The notes beneath the pieces were generated by a model. It did no database searches and had not been told where the DNA came from. It saw only the letters and a list, made by a program, of their open reading frames with translations. This document shows, piece after piece, positions 11,911 to 26,459 of a stretch of DNA of 64,000 nucleotides. The stretch comes from Primulina eburnea (taxonomy: Eukaryota > Streptophyta > Magnoliopsida > Lamiales > Gesneriaceae): positions 37,747,913 through 37,811,912 of the forward strand of contig NC_133106.1 in assembly GCF_022965805.1 (NCBI RefSeq), given 5' to 3'. Each line of letters starts with the position of its first letter. The stretch's first letter is position 1. Made by a program: the position numbers and the translations under genes.

Positions 11911-12023
11911 TTAAACGAATTGAAATGAGCTCAATAAGGAAAAAACCGAGGCTAGATTTCGTCTTGAATTAAATATATTTGAGCTCAATTTCGATTCAAA
12001 TATCAAATATTTAATATTTTAAC

Positions 12024-12200
12024 AAAAACTTGTGTGAGACGGTTTCACGGGTCGTATTTGTGAGACGAGTCTCTTATTTAGGTCATTAATGAAAAAACGT
12101 TATTTTTTATGCTAAGAGTATTACTTTTTATTATAAATATGAGTAGGATTGACCGTGTCACAGATTAGGATCCGTGAGACGATCTCACATGAGACTCACT
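12024..12200 (+). mobile_element. GTGAGAC-family MITE, copy D
   Basis: Starts AAAAACTTGTGTGAGACGG and ends GTGAGACGATCTCACATGAG. It lies about 110 bp after copy C in the same orientation, making a close pair. Confidence 0.78.
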
Positions 12201-12808
12201 CTAAATATTTTTTAAATTTGAGTCAAGACTCAAGTTCGAATTCATATCAAAATATTCAAATATATTCGCGAACTAATCGAAAATAATGATTTTAAATATA
12301 TTTAGTTAATACATAATTATATTAATACAATATTAAAACTTGCGAATTATCAAATAAAATAATTTTAGGTTCGAATTCGACTTGAGTTTTTCCAATCATA
12401 TTTGAATATGACCCAAATTTGATAATTTCAGATGCACATTAAATATTTTATTGGTATTGGGCTGCTCCACTTTCTTGGTGCAACTTCTCCATCGTGGGCT
12501 AAAATTACATTTTCTATATTCCTAGGGTGCGGTTTCGTAATTTGATTCAGTTGCACATACGACGTCGTCGAGATGGAAACCTCACCCATTCGGCTCTTGT
12601 AAATTCGATTTCCTCCCTGAATTTCTTTCAAACTTGGAGAAAGATCTATCGTTCATTCATATCGTACCTCTCAACCAACGTAACTGGTAAGATGAATCGT
12701 TGATCGAGTATGTTCAAAGCTAGACTTCTTAGGAGGTTTTACACCGGAGATTTTGCTTTTTCTGTGTATTATTTTTCGGTATGAAACCAAATGTTGCATG
12801 ATTTAGGA

Positions 12809-14340
12809 ATGGAGACTGAACCCCCAAAGCCTGCAACTGAAGAAGTGAAGATGGATATATTCGAAGACGATGACGAGTTTGAGGATTTTGATATTGATCG
12901 TGGTAACCTTTCTAAGTTTTAGTGTATTTTTGTGAACTGTGATTGTGTTAGGATTTGAGTTTTATCCATTCAAATATGTGGTGGATATTTTAGGCCAGTG
13001 TTTTAAGTAATTAAAATGTTTGCAACTGATAATTATGTTACTCTGCTTGGTTGAAAACACTGGCGATGTTGATGCAATGTCCTTCATTTTGTGTCATGGA
13101 GTATGAACCAAGGTTTTGAAGTTGAAACCTGAAAGATTACTATTTAAATCTTTGAGATTACTTACAACTCACAAGCGCTTTGTTATGTAAGCAACCACGA
13201 TTTGCCCAAAATTCACCAAGAATCGAGCACAACTTCTGACCAGAATGCCCAGAAAGGCTTGCAATCACAGAACAAGCAATATGACCTTTAAAGATTTTGT
13301 CTCAACCAGCAATTTAATATATGTAAATCAAGGCAGAAATTAAACTGGAGACAGGATTTACATGGTTCGGCTTTCAATAGCTTACATCCACGGGAGGCAC
13401 CAATATTTATTAAACCAAGATCCAAGCATACATCTGCGGGAGGCACCAATCTTTATTATTGTCTGGAAACTCCACCTCAACTTTTTGAGTGTCAGTTTCG
13501 GGTGCTTTGTTGTTGTCTGGAAACTCCACCTCAACTTGGGACTCCATTTTTCCATGACTGCCACTTTTTATCTTTGCTCTTTTAAGATTGTAACGCATTC
13601 TTGATTCATCAAAATTAACATCCCTTGTGTTGAAGCATCTAGGACCTGTTGATTCTGAGATCCAAACTTGTAGCCTTTTACTCCAATTTACTTGGTTCAT
13701 CTGTCTCTGAAAGTGTTTGAACTTGGAAATAATCAGTTGCCCTGTATTATAATACTACAGTCATTTTAACATGTTAGTTGGGTGGGTGAGTGTATCTCCA
13801 TGCTCATTAGACTTCGAAATTAGTAGACTCCCCTCTAGCTGGTCATCCATACCTTTCACAAGTTGATGATCAGCAGCTCGTGTTTTCTCATTTTGATCTT
13901 CTTGTTGCACGTCTTTCTTCGGGATGTGTAAAGACTGAAAATTGAATTCTGAAGATTCTATGTTGTATTGGTTACTCGACTTGGTCAGATCTGTTTATTA
14001 TTTATCGCCCTTTGGCCTTTCTTAAACGATGGACATGCAATGCAAAACTCTCTCCTTTATCTTGTCGGTTTTTCATTTGTTCGTTGGAATCATGAAGTCA
14101 TTAATGTGTAACTTGATTATGAGTACTCAAAATCTTTATTAATGCCAAGTTTTGTGGATTTTTTTTTGCCCCCTCACGGGTTTGGAGTTTGTAGAGTGGG
14201 ATGACAAAGAGGAAGGCAAAGAAGTGACTCAGCAATGGGAAGATGACTGGGATGATGACGATGTCAGTGATGATTTCTCATTGCAGCTTCGCAAGGAATT
14301 AGAGAGCATCGGTGAGAAGAGTGAGGCCAAGTCTACTTGA
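12809..14340 (+). CDS. DSS1: DSS1/SEM1-like 26S proteasome lid subunit
   Basis: Small acidic protein of the DSS1/SEM1 (Rpn15) family. It is a component of the proteasome regulatory lid, a partner of BRCA2, and a member of the TREX-2 mRNA-export complex. Coding exons 12809-12902 and 14195-14340 join in frame (G|AG) to give 79 residues. Key stretches: DIFEDDDEFEDFDID, EWDDKEEGKEVTQQWEDDW, then DDDDVSDDFSLQLRKELE, the family's two acidic-aromatic blocks and C-terminal helix; length is normal. The 5' leader probably has its own intron: donor TG|GTAAGA at 12687 and acceptor TTTAG at 12802-12806, three bases before the ATG. The 1.29-kb coding intron contains a Copia fragment. The coding sequence is intact. 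Confidence 0.93.
13150..13940 (-). mobile_element. Copia-type retrotransposon fragment in the DSS1 intron
   Basis: Reading on the minus strand, WSKRLQVWISESTG then NTRDVNFDESRM (about 13590-13690) resembles the end of Copia integrase, where plants show 'K..YKLW......ISRDV.FDE'. The following coding shows KVEVEFPDNNK twice, because a 22-bp word is repeated at 13461-13482 and 13515-13536. Plus-strand TTTACATGGTTCGGC and CATCCACGGGAGGCACC at 13350-13400, with a second CATCTGCGGGAGGCACC near 13431, resemble a Copia LTR edge. Frames are broken; no complete element. Confidence 0.6.
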
Positions 14341-15835
14341 TTGGTTGATGATGGTCGTGCTTTGCCCTTATGAGGTTACTTTTGAATGTGTTGGTTATCA
14401 TCTTCATGGCCTTGTTGTTACTGACACAACGTTTTTATTTTGAACTCTAACTGGTAAAAGCAGATTCTATCTGCATAGATCGTCTATTATTCCTGGATTA
14501 ATGTTTTTTGCCTGTAATTATGATTACTGAACATTTTTAATGAAGCGATTACTGTTCATGATATCTGAAATTGCAAGCATCTAGATATTATGTGGATGGC
14601 TTGTATCTCGTCGTGATTTAAGTCCTTTTAACACCTTATCAGAAGTCAATTTTCAGCTGATGCTGTTCTTGCATCGCTGGTTTAGAAAAATAAAAATAAA
14701 ACTGGAGGCCTCGTATGTATGAATCGTGATTATTCCATCTGAAAAATGATTGTGTTTAAAGTATATTTGAGGAGAGTGCTGTATTCAGAATAATTATCGG
14801 TTATATGGTCTATGTATGAGAAGTAGAGGCGTAAAATCTTGGATTTGACATAGAATCCCTCTCTAAGCTTTTAATTTAACAAGGTTTGTAGTATTTCAAC
14901 ATTTTAAACTATAAAGAATACTGTGTTACAATATTAAATATGGTATTTTTGGAGTGATTGAAAATGAATTTAAATGTGATGTTTGAAAATAAGATGACAA
15001 TATTAAATATATTTTCTGGGGAGGGTATTATCAAGAGCAGGTGGGTTTTGCCCATAGATTTATCTGGAAGAGCCAAATTCAAGAGCCTGCCTAGTTGCCT
15101 ACCGTCTACCACAATCGCACAAATTTGAAAATGAGAACCAATCATATTTGGTGACGAAACAGTGTCGTTTAATGAAGTTTTGTCGTCTCCTTAATTTTAT
15201 GCTTATCTTCTTATCTTTTCTAAACACACTTTCATCTTGGAAGTTTTCAAATTATAGTCTTATACAATACAATCTAACCATGGTTAAAAATACCAACATG
15301 ATAAAATAAACTTCTCTTAATTTAAAGTCATATTTATTTTATTTAATTTGATCTTTCAACCAAATGAAAGAATATTGTCAACATATGAGACATATTATGT
15401 CTTTACTTGTTTACGAAATTATTATTATATTTAGGGAGCAGTGTGATTTGACCAAAATTAATTATTCTACTAATGGGAGGAGCCATGAATACTCGAGAAT
15501 AAATATGAAATTTCAGAATCCAGTTCGATAATTAGTCGTTCTAGTTGCGGTACCGTGGCATAAACCCCTTTCTACTAAATATGCGAGAAACTTGGATTTG
15601 ATACCTACCTGGTGATAGAGAAAAACCTCGATCAAATGTAATAAAAAGAAAAATTCCAAATGGATTCCCAAAAAAATAATAAAAACAATTGAATCCAACT
15701 CTTTCTTCTCTCCCACCATAGGCTGATGCTGCCTTGTCTGCACATTCACGTAATTTCTTAAGCACTGGCAAAATGCTTATATCGTACGCAGCAAACATTC
15801 AATCAATACAAAAAAAACTATACAGTGAGGCGACG
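14341..15835. other. intergenic spacer, convergent 3' ends
   Basis: Holds the DSS1 3' UTR (first few hundred bases) and, near 15790-15835, the 3' end of the RING gene. A minus-strand open stretch at 15541-15798 has no recognisable similarity. No other feature seen. Confidence 0.45.
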
Positions 15836-16306
15836 CTAGACTAATTCTACTCCAACTTCATCTGAATGGCTCCTATTGTGAACTTGTTCAAAGTTTAATG
15901 ATCCAACAGATGCTCTACATATTGGGCACGCTGCGGTCTTCGAAAGCCAAGAATCAATACACTCGGAATGGAAACTGTGACTACACTTGGGCAGCTTCTT
16001 GCACGTTTCCCCGTTTTTGAAATTTTCCAAACATACAGAACATTCTCTATTCCCATTCTCTTCGACCTTGTAATCAAAACATGGCAACTCCTTTATATCC
16101 TCTTGTCTCATGCTCGGAATCCGAACCGCTCGACTACGGTCCGAAATCGATGCCCTCCCTGGGAAATCACCACTGAAAGCTCTCCCCACCACACAAATGT
16201 GAATGATCACCAAAGCAGCTATCCCGACAAATAGAAGTGTCACAGATAATACAATCTCCATGATCATGGCTTTATTACGATAAATAATAGCATTTTGATC
16301 AAGCAA
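15836..16306 (-). CDS. ATL-type RING-H2 E3 ubiquitin ligase, intronless
   Basis: Membrane-anchored E3 ligase of the plant ATL family. It has 156 residues from the ATG at 16304-16306; a second in-frame start (Met14 or Met16) sits just before the membrane segment. Order: hydrophobic segment about 17-39 (IVLSVTLLFVGIAALVIIHI), basic/serine linker, short GLD-like region with IKELPCFDYK (71-80), then the RING-H2: Cys89, Cys92, Cys108, His110, His113, Cys116, Cys127 and Cys130. The spacing is C-x2-C-x15-C-x1-H-x2-H-x2-C-x10-C-x2-C, and Trp120 is in the canonical E2-contact position. The single exon is typical of ATLs. Members act in defence, hormone and carbon/nitrogen responses; the specific paralogue cannot be named. 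Confidence 0.92.
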   Translation of the reverse strand: MLDQNAIIYRNKAMIMEIVLSVTLLFVGIAALVIIHICVVGRAFSGDFPGRASISDRSRAVRIPSMRQEDIKELPCFDYKVEENGNRECSVCLENFKNGETCKKLPKCSHSFHSECIDSWLSKTAACPICRASVGSLNFEQVHNRSHSDEVGVELV

Positions 16307-16812
16307 GTAGCTTGGTTTTTTCCAAGAAAAAGAACCCTTTTCGAGATTTAGATTTCTTGCCTAGAAACACTGCTTTTATATGCAAACAAACAGACAAAGG
16401 AAGAACAAAAAAACAGATAAGTGAATTCCAATATGTAGAAGCCAAGAAAGGAATAAACATGTATCTATGTAAGACATCAGGTGTTGGTTCATTCATTTAA
16501 TTTATTTGCAAATTGATAGGTCTTTTTATTATTATTACTATTATTTTGGTTGATGGCGTAGAGTGGAAACAATATCTTGGAGGAGAAAAATGTACAAGAG
16601 GTATTATTTGAAGTCTAAGGAGCTTTAGTTTGGTGGATATGAAGTGACAATGGCATTTGGCTGCAAGTTGGCATAAAATTCGTTTTCTTCTTGTATTCAA
16701 CGGCAACCAAAACAGCATTAAAAATTATTTTTTTGGTCTAAAATTATAACTTTACACAATATCTTGTGGTGTAAACTATAAATTGAAAACCTAAGTTACA
16801 ACTTGACTGATG

Positions 16813-16846
<34 letters not shown>

Positions 16847-17254
16847 TCATCAAATTTCATTTAAAAGTGATAATCTTATAAGATTCTTAAGATTTTAACC
16901 TATATTTAAATTTGACTGAAATTAAAATAATTATGAAATGCTTTTCTTTTCTTGATGGAGAATGATTTGACCAAAGAAAAAGCATACCTAAACTTTGAGT
17001 AAATGACAATTTAAATAATTATAGAGTGGAAATTAAAATTAGATTAAAATTGCTTTCTCAATAAATTGACGTGACAAGAAAATCATAAGATAGAGGAGGT
17101 CAGTAGTCCATCAAACACGTACAGATAATATAAATTGTTATATCGTAATACCAATAATACCAAATAACATGAAAAATTATATTATACAATATAATTAATT
17201 AGCATGTTACCAAGACATTAAAAAGGATCACCTGTAAATTTCAACGACTATAAA
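16307..17254. other. ATL upstream region and A+T-rich spacer
   Basis: Leader and promoter of the minus-strand ATL gene near 16307-16700, then A+T-rich DNA. A TA microsatellite lies at about 16813-16839, bordered by inverted GATGATATAT and ATATATCATC. Nothing else seen. Confidence 0.5.
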
Positions 17255-18190
17255 TGTAGTGACCCGTTCCAGAATCACCTACTAATCAAGAACTAAGCAT
17301 GCAACTAACTTAATTAATAATAATCAGAGATAATTGCGGAAAAGGCCAACAAACGATAGTTATACAACCCAATCGAAATCCAGAACAACTCGAACTAAAA
17401 TGAAATATACGGTACAACCATATCGAAAAGAATAGTACTGAAAACTAAACCAACCAGTCACTCACTGTCCTCCTCCTGCTCTTCCTGAGCTGTCCAACCT
17501 GAGGCCTGCCCCGTGGGAATGGGGTGTCCAAGATAAACAAAACCGAGGACGTGAGCGATAAGAACGCCCAGTACGAAAGCATGAGTATACAAGCCTATAT
17601 GAAATGCACATGCTATGATATGATACCAGGGTAGTCAAGAAACAGGAATAACAAAGGATCTCAAAATGCTCAGTCTAGAGGCGCCAAGTGGATAGTGCCG
17701 CGCGGTACTCCTCTGGGTCACTGCATCCACTACAAGAACAGACGTGGACCTAAAATGTCCCGGATCACCGAAGCCCTCCGGACCCGTCGGCCACTGTGTA
17801 CTCTCGGTGTTCATGCGTCCACAAGACAAGACAGGGCTGAGCGACCCCACAAGATATAGCTTATCTCGAAAGAGATACAGCTCAACAGTAAAGGCTATCT
17901 CGAAGGAGATACGGCTCAACATGAAATGCAACATGCATCATAAAACGTGACATAATAGCATGTATCATATGACATATATCAATGCACCACATAATCATGC
18001 AACACATATAAGGATGTATACTCGACCAGGATATCTCGAATAGTACTTTCGTACCTCTAACACAGCAAGCCTAGCCTTACGCAACACCGCTAATCAGGTC
18101 TAGAACAAGCCTACGCATCAAAAGCATACCCAATGAACAATACTACCATGCTAGACTAGCAAAACCAGTACTACCAAAGGTTTAGGGTTT
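17255..18190 (+). mobile_element. LTR-like retrotransposon block (Gypsy-type, truncated)
   Basis: Starts TGTAGTGACCCGTTCCAG and carries C-rich, non-coding sequence unlike the flanks, with several short repeated words (for example TATCTCGAAAGAGATAC and TATCTCGAAGGAGATAC at about 17860-17910). The block is reminiscent of large plant Gypsy LTRs. No second LTR, primer-binding site or internal domain is visible, so this is probably a solo or truncated LTR. The right boundary is uncertain. Confidence 0.5.
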
Positions 18191-18519
18191 AGGGATTGAG
18201 ATCATGCTGAATACCTGTGTAAAAATTCAATTAGCACTGATGTAAAATAACTGATTTTGACACTCCATATTGTATGTGTGTGTACCTGTAAAAAAAAAAT
18301 CAATTATTTGATGTATTTTCGGATTTAAATTTTAAATTAATGGGCACAATGCAAATTTAGCTTGCCTTTTCTGATTCACGTTTTAGGTATCGACAAACAC
18401 ACATTAGATAAATGAACACATTACGGATGACCATGGTGACCAAAAAATATCAGCTTCTCCAATTTTCTAGAATGCGAAAGAAATATGGTAATTTTACATG
18501 CTCCCGAAGGTACATTTTC

Positions 18520-20160
18520 GAGGCCACGAGTTTTCCGAAAAAAGACAACCTTGTTGCTGATCGATGGGGATCATTCCTCCGCCTCGCGATGTGTCAGTCC
18601 CTCTATCATCGGAACATCACAGCATCATTTCATCACATTAGTAAGGGAGCTTGGACAACACCTCGGTATCTCTGGCCGCAGATTCTGGGGATAAAATGTA
18701 AGGCTACACGAATGCGATTTTATGAACAACTTATAGTAACTGGAGCTTTTAGAAAACGTGATAACTAACCATAAACAGTACCTGGCGAACTACTGCTGAA
18801 GTCCCCTCGGAGAAACTAAGATCAGGGTCCGGCATGTCACAGCAATATATCTCCCATAAGCAAATGCCAAAACTATAGACGCACATTTTCTGTTATATAT
18901 ACAGGTTTCCCCATTCAGAACCTGCAGTTTCGTAGACACGAGGCTTAAGTTAGTAATGCAGTAACTTTTTTCTCAAAGGATGGAGGGCTCATTTTTATGC
19001 TAACATCGGTGATTGAGATCAATGGCATTGTTTGCCTCAGGGTTAATGTAATTTAATTATTGTCATCCTTGAAAACCACCAAGTGCATGAATGATATAAT
19101 TCTAGGATTAGAGATGTTTCCAATTTTTTAGGATTAATGGAAATAGAGGCAAATCGAACAAGTATTTTTTGGCTTTTTAGAAATTATAACACATATATAC
19201 ATTCCTTCAAATAGTAAGAGTGGAAGGAAATGGTTCCTGTTGGTCCCACTCTCCACCACCACTGGCAAATTATGCTATTAGTTGGATTAAAAAATGACTT
19301 GCATGTGCTTTAAATATCCGCTTATAAAGGCATACGACATGTTTTCTGTCTTGACGTATCTGTGAACATTAATCTTCTGTGAGTGAAGGTGACTTAACCT
19401 ACACAGCGACAGGCAAAATTAGCCATACATATAGTCAACAAGACTCGGTAAGCAAAAACAATCAGTAGAGAGAGTTAGAGACTGATAATTGTGAGAAATT
19501 GAGAATGGACAAATTCGATTCAAGGTACCCCCGAGCAAGATCGAGCGCCATCTGTACGACCACTTTAAATGCTAGCTTTTTTCTCCAGTTCTTTATGAGG
19601 TATGCATGATTTCAAGACACAACAGACATCTAATGTGTGTCAAGTGAACACGTTTATGTTGATGACAAAAGAAAAGCGGAAATGCATGTATCATCACAGG
19701 TAATTGGAAATTACTACAAGTGGCAATGGTAGAGGCTCCAAAATCTTGAATATATTATATTGGTGCCGCTTGGAAAGGAAGGCAAACGGCCTAGAGGAGA
19801 TCGGGCAGGAAACTCATATTTATAGGCACTTTTAAAAGTGGGTCTTTCGCACCGCATAGCAGTCCCCCCCAAATAAAATACTCCGCAATCCGTACTTGAT
19901 ATCAGGTCAATTCCAAAATTTGAAGTTCTTACTGAACGTCAATAAATCTTATTCAATATTCAGACAAGAAGGCACGACCCTTAAACAGGTAGAGCTGAGC
20001 TTTAACCAAACTTTTGTTATACTTATATTGATAATATTATAATGTTAATTATATACCAGCCACGGTGAACAGTTCCGAAGGTGCCACGTGCAATCGCACC
20101 TTTAATAACCAGCTTAGAGGGATCAATCTCCCACTCCCGCCTCTGTCTCCCGGGCACGGG
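18520..20160 (-). pseudogene. Raf-like MAPKKK kinase pseudogene (C7-type)
   Basis: Four disconnected minus-strand blocks resemble the At5g50000-like kinase group in correct order. Block A, 20057-20139: REWEIDPSKLVIK then ARGTFGTVHRG with a GT donor. Block B, 19529-19602: YLIKNWRKKLAFKVVVQ then ALDLARG with a GT donor. Block C, 18782-18924: QVLNG..YNRKC and, in another frame, VYSFGICLWEIYCC then DLSFSEGTSAVVRQ. Block D, 18520-18687: NLRPEIPRCCPSSLTNVMK and, further on, GGMIPIDQQQGC. Lesions: a small deletion shifts frame after NRKC; TGA at 18625-18627 where CGA (Arg) is expected; more shifts in D; four extra bases just before YLIKN. The exons for the lysine/alpha-C region and for HRD/DFG are missing. 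Nearly all reading frames here are short, so the locus is easily overlooked. Confidence 0.8.
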
Positions 20161-20614
20161 CATCGTGGCGGGGGTTTTTAATAATTTTTGCAAACGTGGC
20201 TTGTAACTTATATTACACCAACATTTTAATTACGATTCAATTGCAACATTTTTCTACAAATCCCAACATATGACATTTCTTATACTTTAAAAAAAAAATA
20301 TCTCAGATTTTTTTCTTTTTAGTAGTATTTCATGAATTCATTTGTGATAAAACTACGCAAAAAGTAAGAGTTAGAATAAGTTAAATCATTTCCTATGCAC
20401 ATCTAAAAATAATAATTTTTTTTTTCTAAATAATAATAATAACAATAATTTTATATGTATTAAGCAAATAAAATATTTTATATTTTAAGTTTAAAATAAA
20501 ATCCCATTTATTGTATCCAAAAACTTATCCCTAAGTGGAGTATTTCTTAGAATATACAGAGTTGGGATCCCCTACAAAAGGAACATCAGATAAATAAACA
20601 AAGAACATTACTTA

Positions 20615-23951
<3,337 letters not shown>

Positions 23952-24762
23952 GACCAAGTCTTTCCTCTGCAGTTTGAAGTGCAACAGATCAAAATTAGGC
24001 CTGCAAGTCCAACATTTGTGTGTTCATTCTATCATTATTAAATGAATGGGAAGTTTTTTTTCCACCCTCGAAAGTGAATGATATGTCTGTTTTTGTTGGT
24101 GGTTATTTTCAGAAAATTTTTTCTAAATCTGTATTTTGTATAAATAAATTATGTATGAAGTCGGAATAAAGAAATAAACAAAGTCAATACATGGCCACCA
24201 GAGCTGAAAGAGAAATTTTTTTTCTTCGCTCAAAAGAATAATGAATTCCATTTGTTGATAAAAATAAATAAATAATAATTTCCAGTTGTTGAGTTGGTAC
24301 TAATTAGTTAAGCAGACAAAGTGATAACCAATCAAAAAGCATTTTTTGGAATCAATATTTAAAGTAGGACTTGTGTACAATGTTGTCCATGATCAATATT
24401 TGTGAGATTTGGTCTATATATACCGAGAAAAAGATGATTTTGAAATAAAAATTTTCACTCAAATAAACATATATTATATAATATTTAATATTTTTTAATA
24501 ACATAAGTGAAAATAGCATATTTGACATAAAAAATCCGGATCAAATATCCATCTTACGATTCAACTTTGTAAAATTGATTAGGTCTATTATGAAAATATA
24601 TCACATATAAATTTTATATATTCGTGAGACAGATCAATCAATTTTATCACATAAAAAGTAATATGATGTTATAAGAGCTTTTGTATTTTAAATTTTAGAA
24701 CTAACTGATTTTACCTAAAAATACTATTATATGGCTTTTTACATCACGTAATTATCTTTCAG

Positions 24763-24768
<6 letters not shown>

Positions 24769-24800
<32 letters not shown>
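24769..24800. repeat. (TA)n microsatellite abutting a Helitron 5' end
   Basis: A TA dinucleotide run directly precedes the A^TC junction of the Helitron-like element at 24801. Confidence 0.85.
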
Positions 24801-24803
<3 letters not shown>

Positions 24804-25076
24804 ATACTATATTATTAAGCAAGAGCCCTTTAGAGTAACTAACTTTTGGTGTCATGGTCTGTTTTACTGATTATATATATTAATAAACTGTTAAAAATTA
24901 ATGTAAATCACATGTTGTTTAGTGGATAAAATCTTTGTTTCTTAGCTATGAAGTTGGTAGGTTCAAATCCTCTTTGGGTTTTTTTATTCCTATTTATTTT
25001 TTAAGTTCATATATATATTTAAAATAAATTATAAAAAGTATTGTATAAGCACGCAACGCGTGCGTCGATATACTAG
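24801..25076 (+). mobile_element. non-autonomous Helitron-like element, 276 bp
   Basis: Begins TCTATACTATATTATTAAG after an A, and ends CTAG before a T, the A^T target preference of Helitrons. Ten bases before CTAG is a hairpin GCACGC-AAC-GCGTGC with a perfect 6-bp stem. No Rep/helicase coding. Internally, GTTGTTTAGTGGAT (24914-24927) and AGGTTCAAATCC (24959-24970) look like degenerate Pol III A and B boxes of a tRNA-like sequence. Confidence 0.8.
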
Positions 25077-25393
25077 TATATATAATTGCTGAGTTCACGC
25101 TAGCATATGGATAACGTCTTAATGCAAATTCGACGATAAAAAATTGATCTGGGTACGTGAGTTCCATAAAAATATATAGATCTCATATATCCAAATAAAA
25201 AGATGCACACGTGTAAAAATAATATACACTGGTAAAAAATTTACACTTGTTGTATGTGTTATTATTATTATTTTTAATTTGTTCAAATACTACTAAATAA
25301 TTAAAACGAAATTATTTTCAATTTAGAAGAGTTATTCGATTTAAAAAAAGAATTTTTGTTTAGAGAGGTGAATTGAGAAAGTTTTCGATAACT
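25077..25393 (+). repeat. direct repeat copy 1 (about 317 bp)
   Basis: TATATATAATTGCTGAGTTC through GTTTTCGATAACT. The same sequence recurs at 25956-26272, offset exactly 879 bp, with only a few single-base differences. Each copy directly follows a CTAG Helitron 3' end. Confidence 0.9.
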
Positions 25394-25542
25394 ATATTTA
25401 TGGTCTATGATTTATTATGTTACTTTATGGTCATATCAAATTCGTTTGTTTGTTTTGATCTTGCAGGTGAGATAATATATTTTTTACAAGCTTCAAGATC
25501 TTATGAAGTAATCTCTCACATATTCTCAACAGTTTCACTAAA

Positions 25543-25955
25543 TCATTATATTAAGGCTTCTTAAACATTGTTTTATTATAATTTTTACAGACAAATTTAG
25601 ATTTTAAACTCAAATTTGAAATATCTAGCAGTGTTCTGATGTCAAAATCTGAATTTTTAATTATATTATCATATTTTTTAGACAATATTTTGACTATGTG
25701 TTTATTTATTTTACGTTGAAGTTCACCTTAGATGACGTCAAGGCTTCAAAAAATATTATTTTTTTTATGATCAACAATTATATCATGTGAGGTAACAAAT
25801 TGATTTTGGCATATTTATTTAACTTTGGAATCCCTTGCTTTTTATGGATCAATTACAATTTTTTTTTACAATCGTGGTGTGGTAAACTCTTGAAGGTTTA
25901 ATATATCTGCCTCATATATTCATAACACACGCAACGCGTGTGCCTCGGTGGCTAG
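25543..25955 (+). mobile_element. second Helitron-like element (5' end tentative)
   Basis: The 3' end is clear: hairpin CACACGC-AAC-GCGTGTG near 25926-25942, then CTAG at 25952-25955 followed by T. The 5' end is uncertain; TCATTATATTAAGGCTTC at 25543 resembles the TCTATACTATTATATTAAGG start of the 36398 copy. No coding. Confidence 0.55.
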
Positions 25956-26272
25956 TATATATAATTGCTGAGTTCACGCTAGCATATGGATAACGTCTTA
26001 ATGCAAATTCGACGATAAAAAATTGATCTGGGTACGTGAGTTCCATAAAAATATATAGATCTCATATATCCAAATAAAAAAATGCACACGTGTAAAAATA
26101 ATATACACTAGTAAAAAATGTACACTTGTTGTATGTGTTATTATTATTATTTTTAATTTGTTCAAATACTACTAAATAATTAAAACGAAATTATTTTCAA
26201 TTTAGAAGAGTTATTCGATTTAAAAAAAGAATTTTTGTTTAGAGAGGTGAATTGAGAAAGTTTTTGATAACT
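25956..26272 (+). repeat. direct repeat copy 2 (about 317 bp)
   Basis: Near-identical to 25077-25393; see that entry. It lies directly upstream of the SIS3 promoter region, so it may contribute promoter DNA. Confidence 0.9.
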
Positions 26273-26459
26273 AAGAAAAATAATGATAAAAGTTAAATAT
26301 TTTGATGTATTATAAAATGATTATTTTAAGAGTCTCATATTTAATAATGTAATATATAATATGAGTAGGAAATTTGAAAGTTAAATTTAATAAGGATTCT
26401 CTATCTTTCAACTTTCCCCGTACATCACCCCAACTGACAAAAACGAATAAAAAAGAAAA

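Noticed and set aside
15541..15798. 85-codon minus-strand frame downstream of the ATL gene
   Set aside because: No recognised family and likely 3' UTR; not enough to call a gene.
18412..18768. 118-codon plus-strand frame
   Set aside because: It is the antisense of the decayed Raf-like kinase tail (blocks C and D).
18770..18841. ATGTCACA at 18834-18841 as the end of the 17255 LTR
   Set aside because: The same bases encode kinase sequence (CCDMPDPDL) on the minus strand, so they are not an LTR terminus; flanks also show no target duplication.
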